A stretch of DNA of 64,000 bases, taken from contig DASSIM010000025.1 in the NCBI GenBank assembly GCA_035691865.1, positions 1 to 64,000 of the forward strand. The letters are read 5' to 3'. The notes under the pieces were generated by a model. That model was not told where the DNA came from and searched no databases. It saw nothing but the letters and a program-made list of their open reading frames with translations. The position numbers were made by a program, and so were the translations under genes. Origin of the DNA: Nitrosopolaris sp035691865 (GTDB taxonomy: Archaea; Thermoproteota; Nitrososphaeria; Nitrososphaerales; Nitrososphaeraceae). Below, piece by piece: positions 16,819 to 25,929 of this stretch; the stretch's first letter is position 1, and every line of letters starts with the position of its first letter.

Positions 16819-17403
16819 ACTGCACAAGTTGTGCAGTTGGAAAAAACTACTATCGATGACAGAACATATCTGTTCACGTAACACAAATAGCAAATAATTT
16901 CCCGGTATATTCCTTGAATATAAGATTCTACTGCATAACTCCAGTAGATATGGTCTATGTCCATTCTCCTGCTAATGCGTCCGTCCCACATACTGCAATT
17001 GCTGCAACGACTCTATCAGCAATCTTTGGATATCCGTGTAATTTCAAATTTTCAGGGGTATCAAGCAGTCACGGAATATCGTTTTCCGTCCGACTAGTAG
17101 ACATTTCAGTTTAGCCCCAAATGTGTACAAGTCGCGATGGGCTCCATGTAATCGCACAAAATGCAACTTTTTTTGACTATTGTAGGATTGTCGCTTATAT
17201 TATGATAAACGTGTTTGTGACTTTATCTCGGTCAACTGATGGTGAGTCGATCATCGTACTAGTCATCCGCTACATAGCTAAGCATTATACCCATCTTGTC
17301 ACTTCCTGCGAGTATAGATAAGATTTATATTGCAAAAATACAGAATTTTATACTTTAAAAGGATAAGAATCAGTATTACTTACTAGCTATTAAAGGAAGG
17401 GCG
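16819..17403. other. Gap with a probable gene relic
   Basis: No intact gene. On the minus strand, about 17103 to 16870, a frame reads MSTSRTENDIP, stop, LLDTPENLKLHGYPKIADRV then VAAIAVCGTDALAGEW, with further stops (TAG, TAG, TGA). It looks like a decayed small gene of unknown family. Confidence 0.3.
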
Positions 17404-18399
17404 ATGTTAGATAAAATCACTAACATGAACTCAATCTTTATCATCATGCCAATGCTGTTAGTATTAAGCCTAACATTTGCGGCAGTAACAATAAACCATG
17501 TCTTGGCGATAGCTACGATTGGTGGTAATAGCAATAATATGACTAGATACATCGATCCAGAAGGAAGGTTTTCAATTGACTATCCCACTATTTGGACAGG
17601 AGTTCATGTCACTAATAGATTTCAGGACATGCTGGAATCCGATCAGCCACCCTACACAGCTCTTATCGTAGATATGCTGTCCACAAATATTTCAAACCCG
17701 GCGGTGATTGCCAATACATACAAGATGGGTTTCTCAATTCCTCAGAATGTGGAATGTGTCAAGTATCAAGTAGAGGGACAGAAAGCATGTAGTTATATGA
17801 TCAAAATAACAAAACCTAAGGGTACTAATCTCGAAGGAGAACAGATTTTTTCACATGTTAACGATAAGATGTTTATGTTTACAATGGTTTCTGAACAAGG
17901 CGACTTTGGCTGCTATCTACCAATATTTCAGAATATGCTGACTTCGTTCAGGAGCCCGCCCGACACATCTGAGACACCTAATCCTACGCAGGCATCACAG
18001 CCGCCACCAGCAATTAGAAATCCACAATTCATTCCACAACCCCCTCTATTTCCGCCCTATCAACAACAACAGCCATACTCATTTCCACCGTACCAACAAC
18101 AGCCTGCTAACAATTATCTGCTACCAAGAATTCTGTCTCAGAGTACATATACCGATAGTATAGGGGCCGTCCACATAGTAGGCGAGGTAATAAATCAATC
18201 TCCGGTTACTGCTAAATTTGTTCAAATAACAGTAACATTTTACAATGCACATAATCAAGTCATTGGAACTGATTTTACATATACACACCCTTCTGACCTA
18301 GCACCAGGTCAAAGAGCACCTTTTGAATTAATCGAACTTAGTGGTGGTATCCCAATGAACCAAGTACGCAACTATGCTCTAACTGTTGATGCATCGTAA
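17404..18399 (+). CDS. Secreted PsbP-like / FxLYD two-domain protein
   Basis: 331 residues. A signal peptide (MLVLSLTFAAVTINHVLA) precedes a PsbP-like domain (about 40-200: YIDPEGRFSIDYPTIWTGVH ... MLTSFRSP). A Pro/Gln linker (210-245; FPPYQQQQPYSFPPYQQQ) follows, then an FxLYD-like domain (VHIVGEVINQSPVTAKFVQI, DLAPGQRAPFEL). PsbP-like exported proteins are numerous in Nitrososphaeria, but their ligand is unknown. FxLYD domains are extracellular beta-sandwiches. It is cargo of the candidate element; the downstream sensor lies 100 bp away in the same direction. Confidence 0.8.
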   Translation: MLDKITNMNSIFIIMPMLLVLSLTFAAVTINHVLAIATIGGNSNNMTRYIDPEGRFSIDYPTIWTGVHVTNRFQDMLESDQPPYTALIVDMLSTNISNPAVIANTYKMGFSIPQNVECVKYQVEGQKACSYMIKITKPKGTNLEGEQIFSHVNDKMFMFTMVSEQGDFGCYLPIFQNMLTSFRSPPDTSETPNPTQASQPPPAIRNPQFIPQPPLFPPYQQQQPYSFPPYQQQPANNYLLPRILSQSTYTDSIGAVHIVGEVINQSPVTAKFVQITVTFYNAHNQVIGTDFTYTHPSDLAPGQRAPFELIELSGGIPMNQVRNYALTVDAS

Positions 18400-18499
18400 G
18401 AGCAAATCGGCCAGACACTGGTTACTCTCTTAAGGTGCTCTCTATAAGTGAGGATTTCTTATATTTGTATCATGTCGTTATCTTGCGCTGTAGATTCAA

Positions 18500-19546
18500 T
18501 TGGAAAAGGAAAATAATACTACTCTTGAGCAGACTAAGGTATTTTATGGTGGCGAAAATGTGGTAGAGAAAGTATTAAGACTTTTCTCGAATACAAATAG
18601 TAGAATTGATGCATGCGTAGATCATACAAGACCTTCGTTGGCCATCGAAACCGAAGGGGCAAAAGATTCCTTCATTGATGCTAGAAATAGAGGGATAACA
18701 TCCAGGTTTATCACAGAAGTTACCAATGACAACGTTTCCTATTGCAAAGAGCTGACTAAGTTAGTTGATGAGCTCCGGCACGTAGATGGAATTAAAGGAA
18801 ATTTCTATGTTAATGAAACAGAGTACCTTGCTCCAACATCATTTCATGAGAAAGGAAAGCCTGCGTCAGAACTTATCTACAGTAATATGAAGGAGTTTGT
18901 AGAGCATCAGCAGTATGTTTTTGATACTTTGTGGAATAAATCAATCCCTGCGGAAGAAAAGATAAGGGAATTTGAAGATGGTATCACTCCAGAATTTGTA
19001 GGAATGGTTCTAGATCCTTTTGAAGTTCAAAGAGTTGTGGTCAAGCTATTAGAATCAGCTAAAGAAGAAATACTTATTGTATTTAGTACAGCCAATGCAT
19101 TACGTCGCCAAGAACGCGTAGGTTCAATTGAATTATTAAAAGAAGCCGCCAGACGTGGCGTAAAAATTAGGATCTTAACTCCTGAGGACGACAGAATAGC
19201 AGAGACCAAACTAAAGTTAGAAAGTCAAAAAATAGATATTAGATATATTGAAGAGTCATCACAAATCTCCTTTCTCATTGTGGACAGAAAATCTTCATTG
19301 GTTGTTGAGTTGAAGGATGACTCGAAAGAAATTACCTTCGAAGCTATAGGATTCACAACTCACTCCACCCGAAGGCCAACTGTTATTTCGTATGCTTCAA
19401 TATTCGATAGCCTATGGAGACAAGCTGGCTTATACCAAGAATCTAAGGATAAACTAAATGTTGCCGAAGATGAACTGGCTAATATGAAGCAGTATTTGAA
19501 TGAAGTATTAGAGGAAGTTAGTAGGATAAGAAGCAAGACATTGTGA
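18500..19546 (+). CDS. MEDS-like sensory protein without kinase domain
   Basis: 348 residues. The N-terminal half matches the sensor region of Nitrososphaeria histidine kinases (VFYGGENVVEKVLRLFSNTN, RIDACVDHTRPSLAIETEG, RGITSRFITEVTNDNVSYCK, LRHVDGIKGNFYVNETEYL). Residues ~185-310 form a PLD-like segment (EILIVFSTANA, LLKEAARRGVKIRILTPEDD, SFLIVDRKSSLVVELKDDS). It ends in a coiled coil with MKQYLNEVLEEVSRIRSK. No His-kinase core follows, so it must signal through a partner. The last motif recurs at the C-terminus of the membrane protein at 22478. Truncated paralogues flank the element. Confidence 0.75.
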   Translation: MEKENNTTLEQTKVFYGGENVVEKVLRLFSNTNSRIDACVDHTRPSLAIETEGAKDSFIDARNRGITSRFITEVTNDNVSYCKELTKLVDELRHVDGIKGNFYVNETEYLAPTSFHEKGKPASELIYSNMKEFVEHQQYVFDTLWNKSIPAEEKIREFEDGITPEFVGMVLDPFEVQRVVVKLLESAKEEILIVFSTANALRRQERVGSIELLKEAARRGVKIRILTPEDDRIAETKLKLESQKIDIRYIEESSQISFLIVDRKSSLVVELKDDSKEITFEAIGFTTHSTRRPTVISYASIFDSLWRQAGLYQESKDKLNVAEDELANMKQYLNEVLEEVSRIRSKTL

Positions 19547-19872
19547 TGAACTCATATCTTCGTTAGATTATGGAAGGTTCACGAATATAATATTATACCA
19601 TTTTTAGACTCCTTCGTGACCTTAACACTTGAAAAGATTTCGAGATTTTTATTTCGAATTTAGTTCTTGAAATAAGAACAAGCCACGAATGCAGCTCAGA
19701 AAATCTTAGCTGCATAAAAAGACCCATTAAATCAGTAAGGGTTGTTAGACTAGGCTGAGCAACTTACTTTAGGTAAGTGCCTACTTCACGAAGCCACGCA
19801 GCCGCGTGTAATTTTAACGTGCACGAGTGACGAAAAAGGTTCTTAACCTAATCATAATATAATAAAATAAAA
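19547..19872. other. Intergenic region with two hairpins
   Basis: No gene is seen. Two perfect 6-bp stem-loops: GCAGCT/AGCTGC (19691-19713) and ACTTAC-TTTAG-GTAAGT (19762-19778). They could end the upstream transcript or control the PsbP-like gene; neither role can be shown. Confidence 0.4.
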
Positions 19873-20550
19873 ATGAGATTTGTGTTAGCAGGGACTTTGA
19901 CAATTGTAATCGTGAGCCTATTGACTTTGGCAACAAATCACTCAATGGCTCAAACCACTAACACTACTCCTGGATTTATTGCCAATCCTTCGAATAGTAA
20001 CAATACTGACCTTCGGACAACAGATCCAAACTACAACATGTATCAAAATTTGGCCTTAGGTTTTAGCATAAAGTATCTTAAGAATATGACTATCAATCAA
20101 GGGTTTGTAAATAGCACCGCTAATACCCCCGACCATTTTGTGCGTTTTCATTTACCTGTCGTCTTGCCCTTCAAAGATCATCTAGGTATGATGATAAGTG
20201 TAATACCAGAGACTAATTTTCTAGGACAACAATATAATCTTGATCAAGCCGTGACTCATCTACTTATGGATAGTTATTCAGGGAATGATACTATAGTAGC
20301 TAACAAAACTAAAGGCATCTTAAATGGTTTCCCTGCCTATAAAATAGACAGCATTGTAATAGTCCCTAAGGCGTTTAAAAATATCACATCGAGTTTAGGA
20401 TTCGACGGCAAACCGATAACACATCGATATGACACATTATACTTAACCTTTAGAAATGGAATTGGCTATTGGATTACGTTCCTTACCTATAGTCCGAATA
20501 GATTCAATCCTGTAGAAAAGACAATGATTGATTCGTTCCGATATAATTAA
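19873..20550 (+). CDS. Secreted PsbP-like protein
   Basis: 225 residues with a signal peptide (MRFVLAGTLTIVIVSLLTLA, cleavage near SMAQ) and one PsbP-like domain: YQNLALGFSIKYLKNMTINQ, VVLPFKDHLGMMISVIPETN, ILNGFPAYKIDSIVIV, RYDTLYLTFRNGIGYWITFL and the end KTMIDSFRYN. It is similar in architecture to the first domain of the protein at 17404 and is probably exported and cell-surface or extracellular. The ligand is unknown. Confidence 0.8.
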   Translation: MRFVLAGTLTIVIVSLLTLATNHSMAQTTNTTPGFIANPSNSNNTDLRTTDPNYNMYQNLALGFSIKYLKNMTINQGFVNSTANTPDHFVRFHLPVVLPFKDHLGMMISVIPETNFLGQQYNLDQAVTHLLMDSYSGNDTIVANKTKGILNGFPAYKIDSIVIVPKAFKNITSSLGFDGKPITHRYDTLYLTFRNGIGYWITFLTYSPNRFNPVEKTMIDSFRYN

Positions 20551-20607
20551 CATGAGTCTATCAATGTAGTTATTTGAAGAATCCTTAAAAGCTCATTAAT
20601 GAGCTTT

Positions 20608-20841
20608 CTAGCGTCCATAATCATAACTATGGCCGTAAGAAGACAATTCTTGGACTTTCTTAAAAATCTCTGCAAGTTGGACATGTCCATCCAATGCTAT
20701 TTTAAGCGCATCCATACTTCCATCTTTGTATCTTTTCATACATTCGTCTATAATTCTTTGAGTGCCATCGATTGATTGGCGAATGTAAAATGCCCTTTCG
20801 TCTAATGTCAAGCCATGACGATTATTATTGCGGCGGCGCAT
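20608..20841 (-). CDS. Small charged protein
   Basis: 77 residues: RRNNNRHGLTLDERAFYIRQ, TQRIIDECMKRYKDG, ALDGHVQLAEIFKKVQELSS. Helical and basic at the N-terminus. It begins 17 bp inside the 3' end of the HTH gene at 20825, so the pair is probably an operon. The function is unknown; a role with the HTH protein in a virus-like module is possible. Confidence 0.6.
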   Translation of the reverse strand: MRRRNNNRHGLTLDERAFYIRQSIDGTQRIIDECMKRYKDGSMDALKIALDGHVQLAEIFKKVQELSSYGHSYDYGR

Positions 20842-21412
20842 TATTCAGATCATCTTTATCCTTTGACGTTGTATAAGAATCTCTAGTGACGTCTATATAC
20901 GAGCCGTTTAAACGAGGATTAGTCTTGATATAATTTCTTATTTGTTCTTGTTCTGAGAATAAAACAGGTTTATGATCATAGTCAATTCCTAACTTATCGG
21001 CACGTCTCATTATGTCCAATACAGCCATTTCAGTAGGGCCGTTAGCCGTAAATTCAAACATCTTTTCATTACACTCTTTTGTTAAACGAAGATAAGCAAC
21101 CTTCTGTTTTTCTGGTACTGTTGGATCATTGAATTTATCCCATGCCTGCGCTAAAGTCAGACTTATGCCTTCAACGGCTCTCTGATACATGAGAACATGT
21201 GTGCCTTTAGCCATGTCATACATGTATTGCTTGCTTTTCTCAGTTAGAAAGTTGATATCGTTGTATACTACCGTTTTAGTGGTTCCTAGCGTTTTAATAA
21301 TAGACTGCGGATTATGGCCTTTTAACATCATAAACCATACCTTCTCTCTTCTCTCGTTAATGGCTGTTGCCGGTATTTTTCCCATTCCGTCATTTAATAA
21401 AATAACACGCAC
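20825..21412 (-). CDS. HTH protein, terminase-small-subunit-like
   Basis: 195 residues. Near the N-terminus, INERREKVWFMMLKGHNPQS then IIKTLGTTKTVVYNDINFLT form a helix-turn-helix of the kind used in phage small terminases and some regulators. A helical region follows (QRAVEGISLTLAQAWDKFND, KQKVAYLRLTKECNEKMFEF). No large terminase or portal gene is nearby, so a packaging role is only a guess. With the overlapping gene at 20608 it may be a viral relic inside the element. Confidence 0.6.
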   Translation of the reverse strand: MRVILLNDGMGKIPATAINERREKVWFMMLKGHNPQSIIKTLGTTKTVVYNDINFLTEKSKQYMYDMAKGTHVLMYQRAVEGISLTLAQAWDKFNDPTVPEKQKVAYLRLTKECNEKMFEFTANGPTEMAVLDIMRRADKLGIDYDHKPVLFSEQEQIRNYIKTNPRLNGSYIDVTRDSYTTSKDKDDLNNAPPQ

Positions 21413-21483
21413 AAAGATATACCTTTTTTCATAATAGAGCCGGTTTCATTCCGAATTAACCATATGACGTACACCTACTATTA

Positions 21484-21900
21484 CTACTTAGTTGAATTTG
21501 TTGAATTTGCCTGTATAAAGGCCGGTGAACCAAAATCATGAACCAGAAAGTTCTCATACCTTGGGTCATTGCAATACTCAAACGTTGATGATGTTGATAT
21601 TGATCTGCCACTCTCTTCAAGATATTTCTTAGCCGCAAAACACGTTTTCTTCATATCATCCAATGATTGAGCACACGTAGAGGTTACATTTACCCATGTA
21701 GGTTTTGCTTTTACGTGTGGAACTATAGCGGGTGATGTAATGGAATCATGAATATGGTATGGAAACGGCGTGCATGCATCTAGAATGGCCATACTAGGTT
21801 GATCTCTGATAAATCTATTAGTTGCAGAAGCATAATTGAGATAAAAACTTGAAGACGCTAAGATGACGATAACAGCCATAAAAGCAGCTGGTGGGAACAT
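21484..21900 (-). CDS. Secreted small protein
   Basis: 138 residues with a hydrophobic N-terminus (FMAVIVILASSSFYLNYASA) acting as signal peptide. The mature part has four Cys (ILDACTPFP, TSTCAQSLDDMKKTCFAAKK, FEYCNDPRY), placed for two disulphides, and an N-glycosylation-rich tail (QANSTNSTK). The family is not recognised. Confidence 0.6.
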   Translation of the reverse strand: MFPPAAFMAVIVILASSSFYLNYASATNRFIRDQPSMAILDACTPFPYHIHDSITSPAIVPHVKAKPTWVNVTSTCAQSLDDMKKTCFAAKKYLEESGRSISTSSTFEYCNDPRYENFLVHDFGSPAFIQANSTNSTK

Positions 21901-21985
21901 ATTAGCACATTCTTCAACCTGCAGGGTTTATCTTAGAAAGTCTGGGGAAACTAGAGTTGCAAAGATGATGGATTCACCTCCATTC

Positions 21986-22378
21986 TTATTCAGATACTAG
22001 ATTTGCTCTAAATGAAAAGGGAACAGACGATATTGAAGAACCTATGATATGAGTGTAATAAAAAAACAGAAACAGCAGATTTAACCAAATCAAGATTGAA
22101 TGAGAAAGTCTGATATGGTTAAACACAAGATGGTATGAAATCCAGTAAATACCCACAATCATAAAACTTACCGCATAGATCTCAAATTGTGGAAGTAATT
22201 GCAATAGTTTTGACATGAATTGTTGTTCTTTTATGTGATTGATCGGTAGGTTGGAATTTGTATTGATATTGCCATAAATATAATTGAGAAAGCAAATATG
22301 GCGTCGCTAAAGGAAATTACATGCTCTAATCTTATTTTTCTTGATGAGCTATTGTTATTACAAAAGTATTAAGCTGCG
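21986..22378 (-). pseudogene. TMEM175-like potassium channel, broken
   Basis: The minus strand first reads IRLEHVISFSD then AIFAFSIIFMAISIQIPT, the RLExxxxFSD signature helix of TMEM175/DUF1211 channels, and stops at TAA. In the next frame it goes on with LLQLLPQFEIYAVSFMIVGI, YWISYHLVFNHIRLSHSILI and WLNLLFLFFY. The C-terminal helices are missing after SSVPFSF, and no start codon is seen. With a frameshift and truncation, it is non-functional. Confidence 0.75.
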
Positions 22379-22477
22379 ATACAAAACTCAGACTAATCCT
22401 TTTTACTTGAAGGGTATTTCTTGAATCACATCAGCTGGTGCAGCACAACCTAGTTAATCTTGTAAGACAATTCTTGA

Positions 22478-23932
22478 TTAATTTTGTTTTTTCTCATCAT
22501 GAGATTTCTTGACTTCCACCAGCACTTCATTCAAATACTGTTTTATATCTTCTTCACTAAGTGATGTCACAACTCCCGTTTGTTCTGTCAGGACTTCCTG
22601 TTGTTCCTTTATAACCTTTAGAACTCTTCTTTCTATTTGTTGTTGCATGTAAGGGGTTCCAAAAACATCCATTCCAGCCTCTAATGCGGAATTCCTAATT
22701 GCTTGTCTTAAAGATCTGTCTTGGGAAATGGAGATTGCTAAAGCATAGAAGCCTATGATAAATAGGTACGAAGATAAAAGTACTGTTGAATGAGCTGCCA
22801 CCCCATAAGTTGGTTCTAAGGCAGAAATACTAAGAGCTATACGAATCATTATTATGCCTATTGCTGAGATAGCTAGGTAATCCTTTACTTTTCCTGCAGT
22901 TAAGTTCCTAGTAGCAACATAAAATGCAAGCGCAAATAGAAGAGCGCTGCCTATTGTCCCTGCTCTGTAAATAGTTCTATAGTAGAATTTGTATGGTGTA
23001 TCTGCCGGTGTTGAAAATATCAAATTACTTCCTACCAGATATAAGATCAGAGGAACAGCCAATACGATCCAAAATTTGAAAGGGAATTTCTTGTCTCCAC
23101 CTCTAATTGATCTATAATACTGGCGCAATAGGGTAGCAATAGCTAACCACATGAAGATGTAGGGAAGTGCTGACAGCTGGTCTAAATTGTTTTTAAGTGA
23201 GTTAGTCGAAGTGGGTGAAACCCAGAGTGTGGTAGTATATGGATTTACCACTTTATATTGAACTTCGCCATGATATTTCTTGAAAGTTTTATATATAAAG
23301 GAGGATTGAGAGGCAATCCCAGCCGGTGTTTTCTCCTGTGCTATCTTTACTAGCACCAGCTTGGTATATACATCACCTGTTATCGCTATAGCAATGGTAG
23401 CTGCTGCTAAACCGTAAAACAATATCATGAAATTCCTAGTATTTAGTCTATACCATGATAGAAATTTGAAGCTCATAATTCCCAAAATAATGCTTGCTGC
23501 AATGGCGCTAATCAAGTAGACTGAATTAGTCTGAAGTAGTGAGCTAGTGCAGAAGTTGAAATAGCCATTACAGTTTAAGGCATTATTAGAAATGGCGAAC
23601 ACTAACAATCCAATGAGTGAAATCTGAACTGCAGTAATGCCCCAATGCATCACATTAACAAAGGTCGATTTGGCTCTGAGATCTTTAGTTAATCGCCTTG
23701 TATATTCTAAGAGAATCCAGGAACATACTCCATACCCAACTATCACAACCAGTATAAAGAGTATTGTTTGCGAAGCACTGCTAGGATATAAAATCTGACG
23801 TGTAGATAACAAATCAATTATAAGCAGGACGGTTAATGTTGTTGCAGTAGCAATAGCTATTTTCCTACTGTTAGAAATGGGATTGAAAAGATTCAGACTT
23901 TTCATAAGTTTTTTTGACATTTTTCTGATCAA
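22478..23932 (-). CDS. Polytopic membrane protein with cytoplasmic tail
   Basis: 484 residues with about 10-11 hydrophobic helices, such as IAIATATTLTVLLIIDLL, ISAIAASIILGIMSFKFLSW, FWIVLAVPLILYLVGSNLIF and IGIIMIRIALSISAL. A soluble tail of ~80 residues follows (MQQQIERRVLKVIKEQQEVL), ending SEEDIKQYLNEVLVEVKKSH. No transporter signature is recognised. The KQYLNEVL-EV tail matches the C-terminus of the sensor at 18500, hinting at a common partner. A CTCCCT-TCT-AGGGAG hairpin lies about 85 bp upstream of the start. Confidence 0.75.
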   Translation of the reverse strand: MIRKMSKKLMKSLNLFNPISNSRKIAIATATTLTVLLIIDLLSTRQILYPSSASQTILFILVVIVGYGVCSWILLEYTRRLTKDLRAKSTFVNVMHWGITAVQISLIGLLVFAISNNALNCNGYFNFCTSSLLQTNSVYLISAIAASIILGIMSFKFLSWYRLNTRNFMILFYGLAAATIAIAITGDVYTKLVLVKIAQEKTPAGIASQSSFIYKTFKKYHGEVQYKVVNPYTTTLWVSPTSTNSLKNNLDQLSALPYIFMWLAIATLLRQYYRSIRGGDKKFPFKFWIVLAVPLILYLVGSNLIFSTPADTPYKFYYRTIYRAGTIGSALLFALAFYVATRNLTAGKVKDYLAISAIGIIMIRIALSISALEPTYGVAAHSTVLLSSYLFIIGFYALAISISQDRSLRQAIRNSALEAGMDVFGTPYMQQQIERRVLKVIKEQQEVLTEQTGVVTSLSEEDIKQYLNEVLVEVKKSHDEKKQN

Positions 23933-24332
23933 TACCTTCCTCAGTTTCTACCTAATCTCGAGCATGTATTGGTAAGGTATGCGCTAAGGTTTTAAGAATT
24001 ACTCCCTTATTGGGCTCCCTTCTAGGGAGATTCCGATGCTACTCCTTTAAGTAATAACTTTCACGAAACATGTACGGCAGAAAAGAGTACTTTTTCTACT
24101 TCTAAGTTGTAACTGTTTGGAGCTTCCTGGAGTAAAAGGAATAGCAGAAGTAGTTGTTATTTGTGTAACCATCCGTATTCAACTTAACTTGTTCTATTGA
24201 ATATCATAAATACTAAATTAGAGATACAATAACTAACTTCTCTTTCTTCTCACCACTTTGGCAGCCCAGGTGGCCGGTGGTTTCCACTCAGCAGCCCACA
24301 TTGACTACGACTGCTGCTGCTACTACTACCAA
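23933..24332. other. Intergenic region
   Basis: No gene is seen. It holds the promoter side of the membrane gene, a perfect 6-bp hairpin at 24015-24029, and the 3' flank of the recombinase, where CTG/CTA triplets precede its stop. Confidence 0.4.
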
Positions 24333-25781
24333 TCACTTCGTAGTAATTCCTTCTTTCAAAATACCAGAAGAATATAGTGTTTGTGCTACTGTATTTATTT
24401 GGCCTTGTTCCGTCAGTTTAGAAAGTGTTGAAACTAGAGATTGCATTTGCTTCTCCAAGACAGATACTCTATCTTCTTTCTGCTTCTCTGACTCGAGTGT
24501 TTCACTATAGGCGTCATACGTTAGCACCATCCTACATTTAGGACAGAATCTCGAGTCTGGTTTGTTTGGTTCGCTGCAGTTAGGACATTGCTTCGGTCTC
24601 AATGACTCTGATAACTGTTTATCCTTGGAAATTATTCCGTATGCTTCAAGTATACTATCATTGGATTCGTTGCCAAAATAGTGTAAGTATTTTAGATGCA
24701 TATTAGAACCAGGAGACCAGCCTGCAAATTGGCGGAGAGTATGTTCCTTTAGAATAGTAGATTTTTCAGTTAGTGCACTATGCCTTCTTATATAGGGATT
24801 CCATGGTTTCTTCAATAACTCTCTAATCTTTTGCTTATCTTCTGGCGGGACGTTAGGATTGTTATTATCCAATAATCTGGGGAAAAATTTGTTTTTATAA
24901 TTTTCGTATATTTTAGCGAGAGTTCTTTCATGTATAGATCTGTTGAAACTCTTACCAAAGCCACAGAACAATATGCTATTAGAATTACCTCCTTGAGGAT
25001 GCTGCGAGATCCAGTCTTTTATGTACGGTATTGAATCTATAAGTGGTATATGCCTAGTTCCCGTTTTTCCGTTGACTAAAATCTCTGCGTACTGTCTCTT
25101 ATCCGGTGTAAGTTTGAATACAACATCTTTTATTTTTAATTTCAAAAGTTCGTGAGGCCTTGCCGCTGAATCTCGAGACATTGCGTGGTAACATCTATCT
25201 CTAGGATTAGAACAATATTTCAAAAATAGCGAATCGTCATCAGGAGTCCATAAATCTGTAGGCTTGTAGATCGATTTCTCCTTTCTCTTAAGTCGAGGAA
25301 TATTTTCAATGATAGATGGTTTTGGCCTTTTGTCCTGCTCGATATCTGGAGAGTATAACCATTTGAAAAATCTCATTAAGTAGATTCGATATGTGTTGTA
25401 TGTACCAATCCACTTGTGTAACGAGTCGATACTCTCATTTTTACGAAAACTATCAAGAAATGACAATACGTCTTCTCTTGTTAATCCCTTGAATGGTTTA
25501 CGATTGAAGAATATAGAGAATGTGCAAAGTAAGATTATAGTATTCTTCCTATAATCATCTGATGGATTAATCTCTGACTTTAGAGCTGATATATAATCAC
25601 AGATGGTTAGGGCATTTTCCTTGTTAGCAGGTAATACCTTGTTATGAAGGAAGTTAAAGCAGTTAGACGATAGTCCTTCTGTAGCAGTTTCTATTTTCGT
25701 CTTTATTATGTCTGAAGGAGATGTAGTTGTAGCAGCATACGAAGTTATTTTTGGTCTAGGCAATAATTCGCTTCTTTTCAT
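24333..25781 (-). CDS. Tyrosine recombinase/integrase with C-terminal zinc ribbon, intact copy 2
   Basis: 482 residues from the ATG at 25781, chosen because a TATA box lies 27 nt upstream; 26 extra codons upstream are open but precede the promoter. A SAM-like N-terminal domain spans about residues 25-145. The catalytic domain has Arg208 (AARPHELL), Lys239 (VNGKTGTRHIPL), Arg332/Arg333-His334, Arg350 (LRQFAGW) and candidate nucleophile Tyr365 (LKYLHYF). The zinc ribbon uses C399, C402, C413 and C416, followed by a coiled coil (SEKQKEDRVSVLEKQMQSLV). It probably mediates site-specific integration of the 12.4-kb segment. Copy 1 at 335-1809 is a decayed paralogue. Confidence 0.93.
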   Translation of the reverse strand: MKRSELLPRPKITSYAATTTSPSDIIKTKIETATEGLSSNCFNFLHNKVLPANKENALTICDYISALKSEINPSDDYRKNTIILLCTFSIFFNRKPFKGLTREDVLSFLDSFRKNESIDSLHKWIGTYNTYRIYLMRFFKWLYSPDIEQDKRPKPSIIENIPRLKRKEKSIYKPTDLWTPDDDSLFLKYCSNPRDRCYHAMSRDSAARPHELLKLKIKDVVFKLTPDKRQYAEILVNGKTGTRHIPLIDSIPYIKDWISQHPQGGNSNSILFCGFGKSFNRSIHERTLAKIYENYKNKFFPRLLDNNNPNVPPEDKQKIRELLKKPWNPYIRRHSALTEKSTILKEHTLRQFAGWSPGSNMHLKYLHYFGNESNDSILEAYGIISKDKQLSESLRPKQCPNCSEPNKPDSRFCPKCRMVLTYDAYSETLESEKQKEDRVSVLEKQMQSLVSTLSKLTEQGQINTVAQTLYSSGILKEGITTK

Positions 25782-25803
25782 GGTTTTTACGTAATGGAAC
25801 TGA

Positions 25804-25812
25804 CTATATAAG
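25804..25812 (-). promoter_or_regulatory. TATA box of the intact recombinase
   Basis: CTTATATAG on the minus strand, centred 27 nt before ATG 25781, in line with a leaderless transcript. It lies within the conserved right-end segment, so the promoter travels with the element. Confidence 0.6.
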
Positions 25813-25839
25813 TTAGTATTGTATTTCGTATCATTCATT

Positions 25840-25929
25840 AGTGAGTCCACTGTTATCACTTATACTTCAATATTTGAAACATTGTGGGCTCAATCCCAAT
25901 TAAGGCATCCATTCACGAGGATGGGTTAA
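25840..25929 (+). pseudogene. MEDS-like sensor gene, right fragment
   Basis: The frame SESTVITYTSIFETLWAQSQ then LRHPFTRMG and TAA matches RRPTVISYASIFDSLWRQAG of the intact sensor. It starts exactly where recombinase-linked sequence ends and continues, residue for residue, from THSNS at 13479. It is the right half of the gene split by the candidate element. Confidence 0.75.

Larger units (their letters stand above)
13480..25841. mobile_element. Candidate 12.4-kb integrative element with terminal recombinase
   Basis: The segment is bounded on the left by the point where the sensor fragment is interrupted and on the right by the end of recombinase-linked sequence, after which the sensor reading frame resumes. 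A TAGT tetramer occurs at both junctions (13476-13479 and 25839-25842). The only intact recombinase of the window lies at the right end, transcribed inwards. Cargo: exported proteins, regulators, Nudix, DUF5655, a complete sensor, a polytopic membrane protein and a terminase-small-subunit-like HTH protein. No capsid, replication or conjugation genes are recognised. The boundaries are inferred from this sequence alone. Confidence 0.5.

Noticed and set aside
20825..21412. Provirus call from the terminase-like HTH gene
   Set aside because: No large terminase, portal, capsid or viral replication genes are nearby.
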